Shown here piece by piece: positions 25,702 to 38,300 of a DNA stretch of 64,000 nt. The notes beneath the pieces are model-generated. The model was not told where the DNA came from, ran no database searches, and worked only from the letters and a program-made list of their open reading frames with translations. The stretch is from contig NC_088646.1 in assembly GCF_964019385.1 (NCBI RefSeq), forward strand, positions 8,263,171 through 8,327,170, in the 5' to 3' direction. The DNA comes from Sycon ciliatum (lineage: Eukaryota > Porifera > Calcarea > Leucosolenida > Sycettidae). Positions within the stretch are counted from its first letter, which is position 1. Each line of letters starts with the position of its first letter. A program made the position numbers and the translations under genes.

Positions 25702-26378
25702 CTCACTCCCATTATGCTTGTGTACCATTGTATTGGGTAGTTTTGTGATTTGTGTGCAGAGAGACTTGGTGTGGTATGAAAGAATATTTTCTTCTGGTAA
25801 GTTATGGTAACTCAGCACCACTTAGGACTACTAAAAGTAGAATAGAAGCAAATGAAATGCTGGGCTCTTATTGCGAGCTTCATTCTTATGCATAGCTTGT
25901 GGAGCTATTTAGGGCTTTGAGAGCCCCTTGTCGATACCTCTAATGACTTTGATCTTCGGTTTTTATACTAGGTTTCCGCAAGCTGTTGACAAAGGAAATT
26001 CGTACAGATGAAAGAATACGGGAGGCAAAAACCGTACACACTTCTGAAATGCGTAGCTTTTAGTAGTACACCGTACATTTTATGCAGATTTCGTTATCTG
26101 CACCGTACTATAATTGTTTTTGTTTTTTTTACGGGGTAACGGCCTCTTTTACGGGCAAAATAAAGTCATGTAGACGTGAAACCGTACTATAATGCATACA
26201 GGGAGTTGTACGCACCAGTTTAGAGTATATTCAGCGGGCTAATCCAAGGCCCTCGACGCGTCATCAAGAGTAGTAAAAATTAATAACGATTGAGCGGGCT
26301 TTAAACTCTGATAAGGCGGCCCTTGGCCGGAATGTCGCTGATTGGTCGTTTCCTGGACAACGAGACAGACCTCGTTCT

Positions 26379-26815
26379 AAATTCGATTATAAAGCCAGTC
26401 TCAGTTATAAAGACATGGGCTTCATAAATGAAATGACATTTGACGTATGTTTTGTAAACTTTGAATGAAGGAATAAGTACTATGCTACCAAGGCCGGGTA
26501 TACATACAGTCAAGAGTACATGGGGTTATGTACTCTTGATACCGTATATCCGCACCTTTAAAGCCATGGAGTTAAATTCGATTATAAAGCCAGTCTCAGT
26601 TATAAAGCCATGGGCTTCATAAACGAAATGACATTTGACGTATGTTTTGTAAAAATGAAGGAATAAGTACTATGCTACCAAGGCCGGGTATACATACCGT
26701 ATGTCCGCACCTATAAAGCCATGGAGTTATATTCGATAAAGCCAGTCTCAGTTATAAATGAAATGACATTTGACGTATGTTTTGTAAAAATGAAGGAATA
26801 AGTACTATGCTAACA
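26379..26815. repeat. Three-copy tandem repeat, about 160-bp unit
   Basis: Copies begin near 26379, 26574 and 26730 with ATTCGATTATAAAGCC or a close form. They share GAAATGACATTTGACGTATG and GAATAAGTACTATGCTA. Copy 1 is longer because it carries the small palindromic insertion at 26508-26538. Copy 3 is shortened. Confidence 0.85.
26508..26538. mobile_element. 31-bp palindromic insertion with its empty site in the next repeat copy
   Basis: Copy 1 of the tandem repeat reads ...TATACATAC, then AGT, CAAGAGTACAT, GGGGTTATGTACTCTTG and ATAC, then CGTAT. Copy 2 reads ...TATACATAC directly followed by CGTAT (about 26690-26701). The inserted DNA is a CAAGAG...CTCTTG palindrome flanked by ATAC (26504-26507, 26539-26542). 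This is direct evidence that the palindrome is mobile. Confidence 0.8.
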
Positions 26816-26986
26816 AACCTACAGCCCAGGAGGGATAAGGAGGGTGAACAGGTGGATTTAGATTGAATTTCTGTGTGGACTTTGACTTTTATGGCATGGC
26901 GTAGTGGGTGAGTCATTTTGCATCTAAAATAGCTAGGAAAGCAGCAGTGTTTGGAATATAAGGCCATGGCTTTAAAGGCGCTGACA
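26799..26986. repeat. Dispersed repeat, first copy
   Basis: It matches about 30697-30890 over roughly 190 bp, with shared phrases such as AATTTCTGTGTGGACTTT, GAGTCATTTTGCATCTAAAA and GGCCATGGCTTTAAAGGCGC. The copies are in the same orientation. Its class is unknown. Confidence 0.85.
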
Positions 26987-26988
26987 TT

Positions 26989-27398
26989 AGAGAGGTTCCG
27001 GGGTACGATTTTCCGTGCCAAAATCCGTATGGGCGCTACGGATTTTTTCCAGGCGTGCTCCATACGATTTTTTGGCACGAGAATCCGTGTGGACTGGCTT
27101 TCATACGAACCATGCTTCGTATGGAGATTTTGCGTCATCAGGTGCAGAAAGATTTTTCGCGTACAAATTTGGTACGAGAAACATCGATTTTTCGCGGGAA
27201 GTTTTGATTTCGGTACAAAATTTCAAAATAAAAAGGCATAGCGCGGGAATGTGACGTGTTTGCGATCGTAACCTAGGCAATGACGGCAAACACATAAGTT
27301 CCGTACCCGGAACTTTTCACTGCTCGAAAATGACGTATAAAAAATCCGTAGAGCCTCCACGGATTTTGGCACGAAAAATCGTACTCCGGAACCTCCCT
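26989..27398. mobile_element. Inverted-repeat MITE, AGGGAGGTTCCGG ends
   Basis: The left end is AGAGAGGTTCCGGGGTACGA and the right end is close to its reverse complement (TCGTACTCCGGAACCTCCCT). ATT flanks both sides (26986-26988, 27399-27401). Subterminal phrases with AAATCCGT and GGCACGA are inverted too. It resembles the element at 56328-56755 in its first eight bases. Confidence 0.75.
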
Positions 27399-28477
27399 AT
27401 TATGGTACATGTACGCGCGCACAAGTACACAGCCTTCTCCAACAAAAAAGGAGCATATGCGTAGTCCCAGAGGTTTTATATCTGAATCATTTCTGGCATT
27501 TCTTATGCCAGCACACACCTTTTTTAATTTAATTTAATGGAACCAAGAGTACTATCAAGAGTACATAACGGGGTACTATCTTATTCCTCACCCACAGTAT
27601 TTGTATTCAGTATGGGCTGCAAGAGAACTAACTTCTGGTTACGGCGACGGGTGTGCAAATTTCATAGCAGTGACATTGTTGAGAACAGAACAACTTTAGC
27701 CACGTGAACACACATCGACCATTTCAACTGGTTCTGCGGATTTCAAGTAAATGGCATGGTACTCATGGTTGTTATTAGGACATGTACTGCAGAGCTTGCA
27801 AAAAATAGACGGTCTTACACCATGGACCGGCAAGGCAGTAAGTTGACTAGCAACTGCATACAGTTATTAAAAAGCAAGAACGAAGCAAGACCGGGCATCC
27901 CTCCACCCTGGAGTGAAGAAGAGAATATGAAAAAGTAATAAGGATGGCACCTCGCACGAGGCAAACATGCTCAAGTAGCTTAGATCTGACTTGGTGGGAG
28001 CTGAACTGGGGGAACAGGCTAAAGTAATGGCAGGGTGTCCATTGGACGAGCAGACACACGACATGACGTTATGAATACTGCAATAAAGCCACCGGGATTG
28101 GCAAAACAACACCTGCAGCAATGTGCAGCTGGCGCCAATGCCACTCAAAGAAGAAATGTGTGGCTGTTGAATGATTCCACTTGATTTCACACATGCCCAC
28201 CCACCGTGCCCGTTACAACGCTGTGTTTGCATCATGTCCTTGAACAGCCAACGCAATCATTGTCGTATTCCCAGCAACAATAAAATCCGGCGGTGCAGAT
28301 AGCTGTTGAGTAGTCAAGCGCCTACATGCAGGTCCTGCATGTGCATGGTAACTGATAGTTCCAGTCCAACTTGAACAGCTGGAATTGATCTTCACCAAAT
28401 GAGAACTCCAATGGTACGGGCTGGGAGCAAAGCAGTACTCCACCTCAGGGTTGGTTTGCTCGAATAGTGTCAACCTC

Positions 28478-31400
28478 TCACGTCTTCGAAACCAACTTCG
28501 CCCATTTTTCATTGTGCTGTTGTGATGTCTTGGCAAAATGACTTTTTACAAGCTGCATTGGCTTGTCTTTGCCAGAGAGGTTGATCCGGTTTCTGTGCTC
28601 CCAGATTGGTGCAAACAATTCGCTGCTGACGCAATCACCACCAGTAGCCTTTGTCTTTGGTGCATTCTGACGTAAGCAATACGCAAGATAGAAGCCTGTC
28701 ATGAATGCATCAAAGCCAGCCCGATGACTGCCTGTGCACCATTTACGAATTGGCTTGGATGATAGCGAAGCACTGGCTGCTACATTTGCAGGACCTGGTT
28801 TTGCCACTGCAACCTTCTGCGTACCCGTGCCACTGCTGCTTTCTGCTGGCGATTTACAAATCTTCTTTGCTGGTGGTTCTGTGAACATCCAAAACACAGA
28901 AAACACATAGACATCCTGTATAAAGATGCGGCTGAACTATGTTTATCCCAAACTGTATGCAACAAAAATCACAGCCAGCATAGCAAGCATACATTCACAT
29001 TGTGTTGCAGCAGACACATAAAGTGTCCCTTACAAATACAGACATGCTTCAAAGTGAACCGGATAATCGAACACACATACTGTATGTATGCATGACATAT
29101 GCTGTAATTCGGTAACCAACGATATTCTTCCGGACGGCGAGGGATTCAGATAAAAGAGGACCGGATAAGCGAGGTCTGACTGTACACAGTGAAGACTGAA
29201 GATCGCAGCACAAACTCCTGGGGTACTACAGAAGAAACCTTAGAACCATTCAACAGCCGGGGAAGGGGGAAATAATCACCACCTGATCCCCAGCATCCAC
29301 GTGCACATACCTGAGTCATCACTATCAGCTTCATCGCCATCACTTGATGACACTTCTCCTTCGGATAGATGAGTTTCTGCACTGCCGTTCGTACCTGAGC
29401 GTGCAGCAGCCTTTCTCTCCGCCCGTTGTCTCCGCTTCCGGCTCTTCTTTGCAATTTCAGCGTCTTCAACATCAAGGATGTCATCCAAATCATGTGATTT
29501 CGGACAGCTGTTATTCAGGTGACAAAACCCATAGGCCTGCAAAGTAAAGTTATGAATAAGAAGAGAACCCGGCACACAACGTATGACATATGGTCATTAT
29601 GGCCTCCAACTTGGAACTAATCACATCGGGGAACAAGCGCATGTTATGCACGACAGCACGTACATGCACTATACGGTGCAGTCTTACTGCAGGCGAAAAT
29701 TGACTGCACTGATTTAGTTGATTGTGGATTACACTAGCCAATGCCGATATCTCCATATCTGCCTTGGCTAGTGAAATCCAGGAGCACAGTGCAATGTATA
29801 CATACATGTACATGCTCTTGTTCTTAGGAGCTGAGAAAAGATGGATCGAGTACAAACATTTATTAAAACTCGGCTTACAGCAAACTTTTCACAGATGTCA
29901 GATTTCTGCACCGCTGCCTCTGTACTTGCTGCACCCGACCTCTGACTGGCTGCGGTGAATGACGACCTTAGCTTGCACTTGATTGTATCGATATTGGCAG
30001 ACAGGACGGGAGAGAGAAAGATAAGAGATATGTGGCGACGGCCAGCCACAGAATCCTTGTAATTCCTTCTTTGACTGAGCGGAACAGGAAGGAATCAACA
30101 GCCACAAGCAGAAGCATAGAAAATGGTGAGGCACAAGTTATGCGTTAGAGTCCACGAACTAAACAAGGTTTTGAACAGTCAGACGTGCACAAGGTAGCAC
30201 AAGACTGACAAGGAGTACTGAGACATTCCACGACAAGGAAGTGAGCTTGAGCACTGCTCGATAGCGCTAACCAACGGCCTTCCAACTTGGAAGGTTCGTG
30301 GATATTAGTGATAATTGCAAAGAGGGGAAGGTAAGCACCATCAAGCCGAACACAAGCTACATTCCAAGGCACAGTGGAATGCTGGCTTGGTACCGTTTTC
30401 CTTTCAATATTTTCCTTGGCTCACCATCCGAGTAATAAGTATTATGTAAAATAGAAGAAGAAAACACATGGGAACGAGTTATGAAGCAACTATCTAAGGC
30501 TGTAACAAGATAATACGCAGTCAGAACGTGTGATAACAGGGCACAAAACTGACAGGTTACCGAGGCATTCAACAACCTAGGACCTAGCTCTAACACATCT
30601 CTAGTGTGCAAACCAACAACAGCCTTCCAACTTCGAAGGTTCAAGGTTGGGTAGGACCAAATTCTATTTTACATTTAATACTGGCTCATTATCTGAGTTC
30701 AATAAGTACTATACTAACAAACTTGCAGCAGCAGGAAGGGTGAACAAGTGGATTCAGATTGAAATTTCTGTGTGGACTTTTACTTTTACGGCATTGCGTA
30801 GCGTGTGAGTCATTTTGCATCTAAAATAGCTAGGAAAGCAGCGGTATTTCGAACATACGGCCATGGCTTTAAAGGCGCTGCTAACATACGGTAATTAAAA
30901 AAGGTGATCCAGTACTTGTAGTGCACAGTGAAATAATGTCCAGTATACAAGCATACAACAACAGTAGACATTAACTTAGAATTAAGGCCGATTCAGAAGT
31001 CATTTCGCGTACAGGAAACGCGTCGCGTCGCAAAAAAGTTGATCTGAGCTCAACTATTTCACGTACTGTAAAAGCAGAAATTTTCGGTGGTGTAATATTT
31101 TCGGTATTCTCCAAAATCGGCAGTTCGGTGGAGGGAGATTGTTCGGTAAAACCCGTTTTCCAGGTACTACATGTATACAGTATTGGCTGTACCGAAATTC
31201 CAGGTACTACATGTATACAGTATTGGCTGTACCGAAATTTTCGGCGCGTTTTATTTTCGGTAAAAATTGTCGGCACCGAAGTTACCGAAAATAAAACACC
31301 ACCGGAAATTTCTGCTTTTACAGTACGGGAAAGCCATCGCGCTACAGTCGCGCGATGACTTTCCCATATGCGACATGAAGTATGAATCGGGCTTTAGTAC

Positions 31401-34265
31401 TGGAAGCACTGCCAACAGAACTACCTTACATGCTTGCAATGATGCAGTACGCTCTGCCCTTGTTAGGGTATTGAGCACTATTTTGCAGCAAGAACCTCAG
31501 ACACTTTGTGCTTACAATGATACACAGAATTGAGAGAATATACATGTACGTAGTCCATTCACCCAAATAGTCCCGCTGGGATTCGAAAGCCCAATTTTGG
31601 TCCAAATAAGGCTCAACACCCACTTTAAAATCAAAAAATTGGGTTTCGGTTCTGCTTCTCTGTACACGTTGACATGGTATACCTGTCCTGATATTGCAAA
31701 ACCTGGCCGAATTGCTAACTCTCTGGCCTTTGACTTTTCCGGCCTCTAATGTGGCAAGGAAGAATCGCACAGGACACACAACTATATCTACTATTCAACA
31801 TGCGAGGCACTAAAGGTTAGGGTGACAGTTCGGATGAACAGACTTTAAATCAGCGAAGGTAAAGCAGACATGAAGCCATTGAAGGCAACTTCCAACCCCT
31901 ACCTGTGTCGGAAGACATATTGCAGGTACGACGCCGGCAGACGCATGTGATACTCGGAGATCACTTTCGTGTCATACAGGCCAGATGCAAACATCACGCT
32001 TGTGTCGGCAATAAACTGATCAAACGTGTTTGGTAAGTCGGCATAGAACGAGCCGTAGAGAAACGCCAGGTCGACCATGGCGTTGTGCATAACTAGCGGT
32101 CGGCCACTCGTGAAGATAAGACTGATGAGTGAACGGATCGACTTTTCTGGTTCAACTCCCTGCACAAGGACAGCGTTTATAGGGCACACAGAGTGTACGG
32201 TTCATATGCATGGGGCAAGCATGTGTTCTTTTCCGTAAAATATATTTATTATCATTTGAAATGCATAAAACCAAAGCAACTCTGAAGACAAGCAGGATAT
32301 GGTGCATGTGTGTACACAACATGTAAGCCGCCACCCATATAACAGAATATTAATTTGCAAATGCACAGATTACCGCATACTACATACTTGGTCATTGCCC
32401 CGCTTGTACGGCAGGCCCTTCGCGTACTGCTTGTTAAAGTCAAAGCCATGATCGATGAGGAACTTCAGTGCGCCCGGCTCTACTGTGTAGTTCTCGGAGC
32501 AAAGCGTGCTGATGTCAAACGTCTGTGCGATCCATCGCTCGCCGACCTCGTCCAAAGAGGGGTTGAGACGCCGGAAGCAGGATAGGCCGACAGCTATGAC
32601 AGCACGCGTGCGCACTGTCGTAGCCAGGGTCTTGTAGCGCTCCTCAACAGAGCTGCAACGACAATGGCAACCAGAACGAAAAGAAATCCATGACCAAAAC
32701 AGTCATGTGGATACACAGAAAAGAAAGCGACACAAGCTGCAAATGTCCACGCTCGATACAGAAATACAAAGCAAAAACACCAGGAAGATGGTGGCAGCTG
32801 ATCACACTTTCCCCACCATGGACTACACAACTCTGTCTCGCAAGCTTATTATTTACAAGTACAATACCACACATTGCATGCCTTGAAAAAAAGGTACTAT
32901 TCTGCTTTGATACTACTTCTTTCTTCAAATGGCCTGTTTCTCATCACTTGGCTAGGCTAGCATTGTGTCATGTTCTCATCACTTGGCTAGGCTAGCATTG
33001 TGGCTATTCACGTATTACGCGAGTGAGCACAAATACACGTCCGCACTAGGCTATTCTCAGGACTGATTAAGGCTACTGGACCCTGGCTCAGCCAGACATG
33101 CTACCTCTGTAAAAGTTTGGTATTAATCTTACTATGCCATCAGTTGTCGCCGATTTCCCAGGCCGCTGAGTTCCTGTACGTAAGTATAGGTACAGGCACA
33201 ATCTGTTTTGAATTTAGGACAAGACGATGGAAGTCATTATGAAGTGTTGTGCAAGCTGTTTGTGGTTCATATGTTCAATTTACAAGTGTACTTGTGCATG
33301 CATGCATGCGCACGCACACACACACACACATGTACACATACGTGTGCCCCCCTTCCCCCATCTCCCCAGTCAAATATCTACAGCATGATATCAACACAGC
33401 ATTATGTAGCGGTTTTGTTGCCAACTACTTCAAGGGTATCACACTACGAGAAGCTTGAGTCTCACGAGGATTGACATGTCTACGAGATTGGAATATTTGT
33501 AGAATGCTCCGCTAATCGAACTCGGATGCAGTGTTTGCTCCAGAGCCGGGTCAGCCAGGTCAGTGACCCAGTTGGGGGATACTTTGACCCGTTTGAATAA
33601 AGAAAACCGGGACCCGGTTGGGAGTATGCTCAGCATACATGATGTCATGTTGAGTACTTTTTTTGTACTTCAAGGGTAGATCTCCACACTGATCTGTCAG
33701 TGACAGGCTGACGGTGTGTGCAGGTTCGCATTAAACATGTACTGTACAGCGGGGAGTAGTAACCCCTCCCTGCTATTGAACGTGCCCGGCTCTGACCCGG
33801 TTGCAAGAGTTGTGCCAGGTACACGTGTACCCGGTTGTTCTGAAACTCTAGAGCAGACACTGGGATGGTGAGCCAATCGCATTTACGTATAAGAGAAAGG
33901 ACCAAGATGTTACAAGTTATGACTAATAGTCCACCACGGCAACGACTAACGAGATAATAATTATACAGATTGTATATTATCTCATTACCGTGGTGGACTG
34001 TTAGGCGTAACTCGAAACATTTTGACCCTTTCTCTTATACATAAATGCTCAGCTAGCTAAACAAAACTGGTTCATGTCACTGAAATAAATATCAGGAATG
34101 GAAGGTCAAATTCTAGAGAAATAATTTTTTCACTGCAATCTAGATTCTCACAAGATCCATAGCCAGGAACTCGCAGTTGTTTATAGCTTGCAGCAGTGCT
34201 GGCCACGCACTCTCCAGATTCTCCACGTGAACATCCTGGACATTCACTGCTTTGAAGTCAGCCAT
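28478..34265 (-). CDS. TOE1: Target of EGR1 protein 1, DEDD 3' exonuclease
   Basis: Seven minus-strand exons: 34265-34152 (ATG at 34265), 33173-33133, 32652-32388, 32159-31903, 29966-29879 (5' edge uncertain), 29536-29311 and 28878-28478 (TGA). TOE1 is a nuclear/Cajal-body deadenylase that trims snRNA 3' tails. The four DEDD acidic residues are visible: Asp and Glu in MDLELSGLG (exons 1/2), Asp in HNAMVDLAFLY, and Asp in LYDTKVISEYH (exon 4). Exon 3 holds ERYKTLATTVRTRAV and HGFDFNKQYAKGLPY. A CCCH zinc finger spans exons 5/6 (DICEKFAAYGFCHLNNSCPKSH). A basic stretch, KKSRKRRQRAER, follows. The C-terminal HRAGFDAFMTGFYLAYC is diagnostic of TOE1. Intron 4 is about 1.9 kb and contains a MITE and a dispersed repeat. 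Confidence 0.93.
29056..29182 (-). mobile_element. Tigger-like fragment in TOE1 intron 6
   Basis: On the minus strand it starts CAGTCAGACCTCGCTTATCC at 29182 and contains TTCGATTATCCGGTTCAC near 29056. The terminal CAGT and the TTATCCGG phrases are pogo/Tigger-like. The far end is missing or diverged. Confidence 0.6.
30697..30890. repeat. Dispersed repeat, second copy
   Basis: The direct-orientation copy of 26799-26986; it lies in TOE1 intron 4. Identity looks like 85-90 percent by eye. Confidence 0.85.
31066..31322. mobile_element. TA-flanked MITE with an internal 40-bp duplication
   Basis: The ends CTGTAAAAGCAGAAATTTTC and GAAATTTCTGCTTTTACAG are reverse complements apart from one base, with TA on each side (31064-31065, 31323-31324). 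Inside, a roughly 41-bp phrase containing CCAGGTACTACATGTATACA occurs twice in tandem (31159-31199 and 31200-31240). It lies in TOE1 intron 4. Confidence 0.85.
33881..34046. repeat. 166-bp near-perfect hairpin in TOE1 intron 1
   Basis: The left arm starts ATTTACGTATAAGAGAAAGG and contains AGTCCACCACGG. The right arm contains CCGTGGTGGACT and ends CTCTTATACATAAAT. The arms are about 70 bp, with a short A/T-rich centre. No clear target duplication is seen. It looks like a foldback MITE, and would form a long hairpin if transcribed with the intron. Confidence 0.85.
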
Positions 34266-35301
34266 CAGAGAAATTACGCAAATAGTAATCGTGAACACTT
34301 CCTAATTCTCAGACCACGGACCTCCACGAATGCAGCAGACGCCTGCATGCAGTAGATTTTATCTAAAGAAGTATCTTACAGTGCCGCAAGTATACCTAAT
34401 ACACTCATAATAATTATAGGGTCTTCAGTTGTAACTCGAGCTATTTTTAGAAAACGGAAATGATTTTGTTCTCAATGCGCATTGTTAATGTTCATCATGC
34501 ATACTCTTTGAAAAACGAAACAATTACAAGAATGTGCGCATGATGTCACCGATCCGACCAACAGCATCATAATTATATCATGACGATGGTAGCGCAGCCT
34601 GCTTTGAGAACAAAAGTCCAGTACAAACTAGTTTGTCAAAATAATTTTTTAATTTTAGTCATCTACATGTAGCTCGTATCAAGAGTCCATGACTCTTGGT
34701 AGTATTTTTATTAGTACGACATCGCGTAGGAAGCGGAACAAACTGCATTCTGTTTTGAAAATGGGCACCGCTAGCGCTGCACCAGGCCTGCATGGCATGC
34801 AGAGTCGTCAAATACCGGTATCCTGCACTGCAGGGTACGGTACGCGGTGTGTACGAGTACCGTACCGTGACGAATCCGCAGCTGCATGCATGCTTGGCCT
34901 GCATGCAAGTGCATATGCGCTGCATGCTGATCACCATTATCATGATTTTTTATGGAGAAAAGCGATACAGAAAAAAAGGTGAGATTCTCAAGCATTTTTT
35001 GTGACTCTTGATCTTGCTTGCTGGCCGTACACATGGTACAAGACATGCATTGTGCAGCTACATGTAGCTATCAGTAATCACTTCCATCGTAGATTTTCAA
35101 TCCTCACACTTTTTTCTTCTTCTTCTTTGCTGCTTCCTTTTGGTAAGCAGTGTCCACTCACCTTTCCATTCTTTCTCTATACTCGTTGTTAGTGACTCAT
35201 CTACCTGCCGTTACCCCTTCACTGCCTTTGTTTGAAATAGCCAGAGCCCCAAACCCGCAAGTAGAGTTATTTCTATTGCATTTTGTCCGAAATTGTATAA
35301 T
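34266..35301. promoter_or_regulatory. Bidirectional gap between TOE1 and STRAP
   Basis: The two ATGs point away from each other and are 1036 bp apart, so both promoters must lie here or in upstream non-coding exons. A short palindrome (CAAGAGTCCATGACTCTTG, 34680-34698) and a single arm of the AGTCGTCAAATACCGG repeat (about 34802) also lie here. No TATA or heat-shock motif is evident. Confidence 0.5.
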
Positions 35302-38300
35302 ATGTCCTCCCGCCAAGTCCCCCTTACATGCCCTGGCCACACACGGCCTGTTGTAGACGTTGCCTTTAGTGGTATAACGCAGTATGGTTCCTTTCTGATA
35401 AGTGCATCAAAAGGTAAGGTAGTAGTGACTTTGGTTGATGCAAACTTGGTTTCCCAGTTTTTTTTATCAGTTCCGATTTGTGCATTTTTGTCTCAGATGG
35501 TCAACCCATGTTACGAGCTGGTGACACTGGCGATTGGCTTGGTACATTCGAAGGCCACAAAGGTGCTGTGTGGAGTGCTACCCTAACAGAAGACGGAGAA
35601 CGAGCTGCGACTGGAGCTGCCGACTTCACCGCGTACGTTCTTTACTCTGCTAATCTATGATTATTGATACAGCCTATTGTATATCATGCACATGCAGTAC
35701 ATTGTTTTTGTAGTGGCAAGTTGAATGTACTTCTTTCTAGTACATGTACTACGGAAACGTGGTTATACGGGTGGTGCGTTCTCCTGTAGGCGCAATTGCA
35801 ATCTGTCTAGAGTCATGAATCAATAAGCTGATCCTCACCGACTCTTCCTGCACGTCCCCACCCATGTTCAGGTACGCCCGATGGACAAGACCACACAGGT
35901 CGTCGGCCAATTGGCTAATGTCTTCTTCAGGCTTTCGACTTGTATTAACCCGTTATGTACCGCGCATCTAATGTATGCGTAGGGTACTCCTCGCCAATGA
36001 TGGACCTATAGGATAAAATCTAGACGCATTTTGTATGTGCAAGTTATGTTTTTCTGAATCTATAGTAATGAATGGGTCCATTTGTCAACATATTGTAATC
36101 CAGCACGCAGCTATAAGTAGAGGGCATACACGGAATACCCAATTATGAGCCAATTGTGCGTAATTCTGACAATTGAGATCGCTACATTTGAAATAAAGTA
36201 TAGACGTATCAGGGACGGCCATTGGGACGCACAGTGACAGAAGGATACCACAGGCACTAATTGCATGCATGAACAGCAACAGAAGGGGCGGAAAACGGAT
36301 GTATCGTCTAAATACCAGACGCAAATAATTGCGTCAAATATTCAAATTTTTGCAATTATTTCAGATTTGAAATATGCAGTTTTTGCTGATCTACTCACGT
36401 CGAGCGAGGATTGGTGATTGAGAAGACAAGAAAGCTGCCCTCCCTCTCGCTGCTACTTGGAGAGCGAATGCTGTGATGGCTTCAGCGATGAAAATTGGCA
36501 GTTTCGATTCAGGTCCTGAGGAGATATCGCTGCTTCAGCTCTCTCCAGTTGTCTACCACGACTAGAGGATGTCGACATTAGCTGGAGAAGGCTATATCTC
36601 TATTAGCAGCAGCGTGACGGAACGAAAACACGATCGAAATTGGCAAAATATATCGCAGAGCGCTGCATTTGCGAAGCGCACATTTCGCCGCGATCGGTCT
36701 CCATACTTTCAAATGGCGACCTACCCATATCATACATCAAAATTTTCAGTGGGATCTCAGCTGTCCACTGCAAAAACCGTGAGTCAATCAGAGAAAGGAC
36801 GCCGCCGAACGGCGCGTCCAAGTGTGGCGTGCCGAACCGTAAATATTTTTACGGTTCGAGATGGGCGCAGCACATAAAAGGGTTAACGGGCTGTCTCCGG
36901 AGGTGCGAAGCTCCTCGATAGGTCCTCTACGACCTGATGCCACTTCACTCGGCGGGCTTTGGATACAGTCGCAATGAATTTTTGTGCGGCCTCTCTTAGC
37001 CATACGGCTAAGTATTGGGCCTTCTGCGCGGCAGTTCACTCGTTCACACGAGCACATTGATTGAAGTTCTGTAAGTACTCCACCCAATCCCCCACACCAT
37101 CGTGCACTTCAGGCATCACTGCCGGTCTGACCACCATCGCCCCACCCACCCACCATTAGCACCTCCTGCAGCAGCAGCAGCAGGCAAGTGGACGTTGGCT
37201 GCAGCAGCCGGAGCATGGTTTTGAGGTATGATAAAAAGCTCAGAGAATCGAGTGTGTTCGCTCTCGGAGAAATCTTTGTCTTTGCAATTGCAGGACTGTG
37301 ATGCCTTTTTCCTCATATCCCCCACTTGCCACTCCGTACGGTATGCTTCCAAGCAATGAGAACTGTTCAGGTCACATGCACTGCAGAGTACATACGCACG
37401 CAGTACAGCCGGCATCGGATCATACCATTCTCGCACGGATCAGCAAAAATCATCGTCAAACTTGTCTGTACAGTATAGTACGGTTCGGTGGTCAACCGAT
37501 CACCAGTCCGCGCGCCAGTTCAAACTCTTTATTGTACGAGCGTCCAAATGACATTCAATGCATTAATGTGATAGCATTATGTACATCGGGATGTCTTGCC
37601 GTAGAAGCGGACGTTGCAGCTCCCACGTGCATGAGGGGAGCACGTTCACCCAACATGACATAGTTCGTCGCCAAGGGAAACAGTCAGCTGCCGATCCTGA
37701 TATCACACGGTAACTGGACAGTTTTAGAAAACCACAGGGAAAGACGAAACGTGTATGTTGGCTTGAGGTTACGACAGTTAGTAAATCTATTTAACGTTAT
37801 CGGCACTTCAGTACGAAATAGCGGTAGTGACGCCTGCGATACTTCTGTGAGGGAGTTCGTTGCTCCCCACACTGGAGTCAACTCGGTGGGGAAAACCCTA
37901 GTTCCAGGGTGAGGAGCAACCACGCACTTCTTCTATAAACACGTGTTTGTAACTTACGTGAGCATAAAGCTCAAACCAGACCAACAATGAACTGAGCTTT
38001 CTGCAGGTCAGAACTAGCTGCTGTTGTAAGAAGTGGAATTCGACACTTGCCACATGGGTCCATGTCATGCAGGATGCTGCCCTGCAGGCATAGAACTTTC
38101 ACCTTTCCGGTACGATTTGACCAAAGTACAAGTAGCCCATACGTTGTGCAGTGTGGTGTTGTGCAGTGTGGTGTTGTGCAGTGTGGTGTTTGCATCTCGA
38201 TCTCCCAGTCAAGCTCCATGCACAGGAATCAACCGCATGCCCCTTCAGAAGTTGTTTTTACCGTCCCTGTCCGTTTATCCAGCACTTTGTAATAGTCTTA

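Larger units (their letters stand above)
25331..28477. other. Repeat-dominated gap between the RT remnant and TOE1
   Basis: I see no exon. It holds a Tigger-like fragment (25366-25480), the 39-bp palindrome (25663-25701), a three-copy tandem repeat (26379-26815), a dispersed repeat (26799-26986), an inverted-repeat MITE (26989-27398) and partial CAAGAG hairpin arms at 27543-27575. Confidence 0.65.

Noticed and set aside
37116-37663. Overlapping frames with CAG-rich sequence at about 37165-37210
   Set aside because: No splice-consistent exon or homology; it lies in STRAP intron 2.
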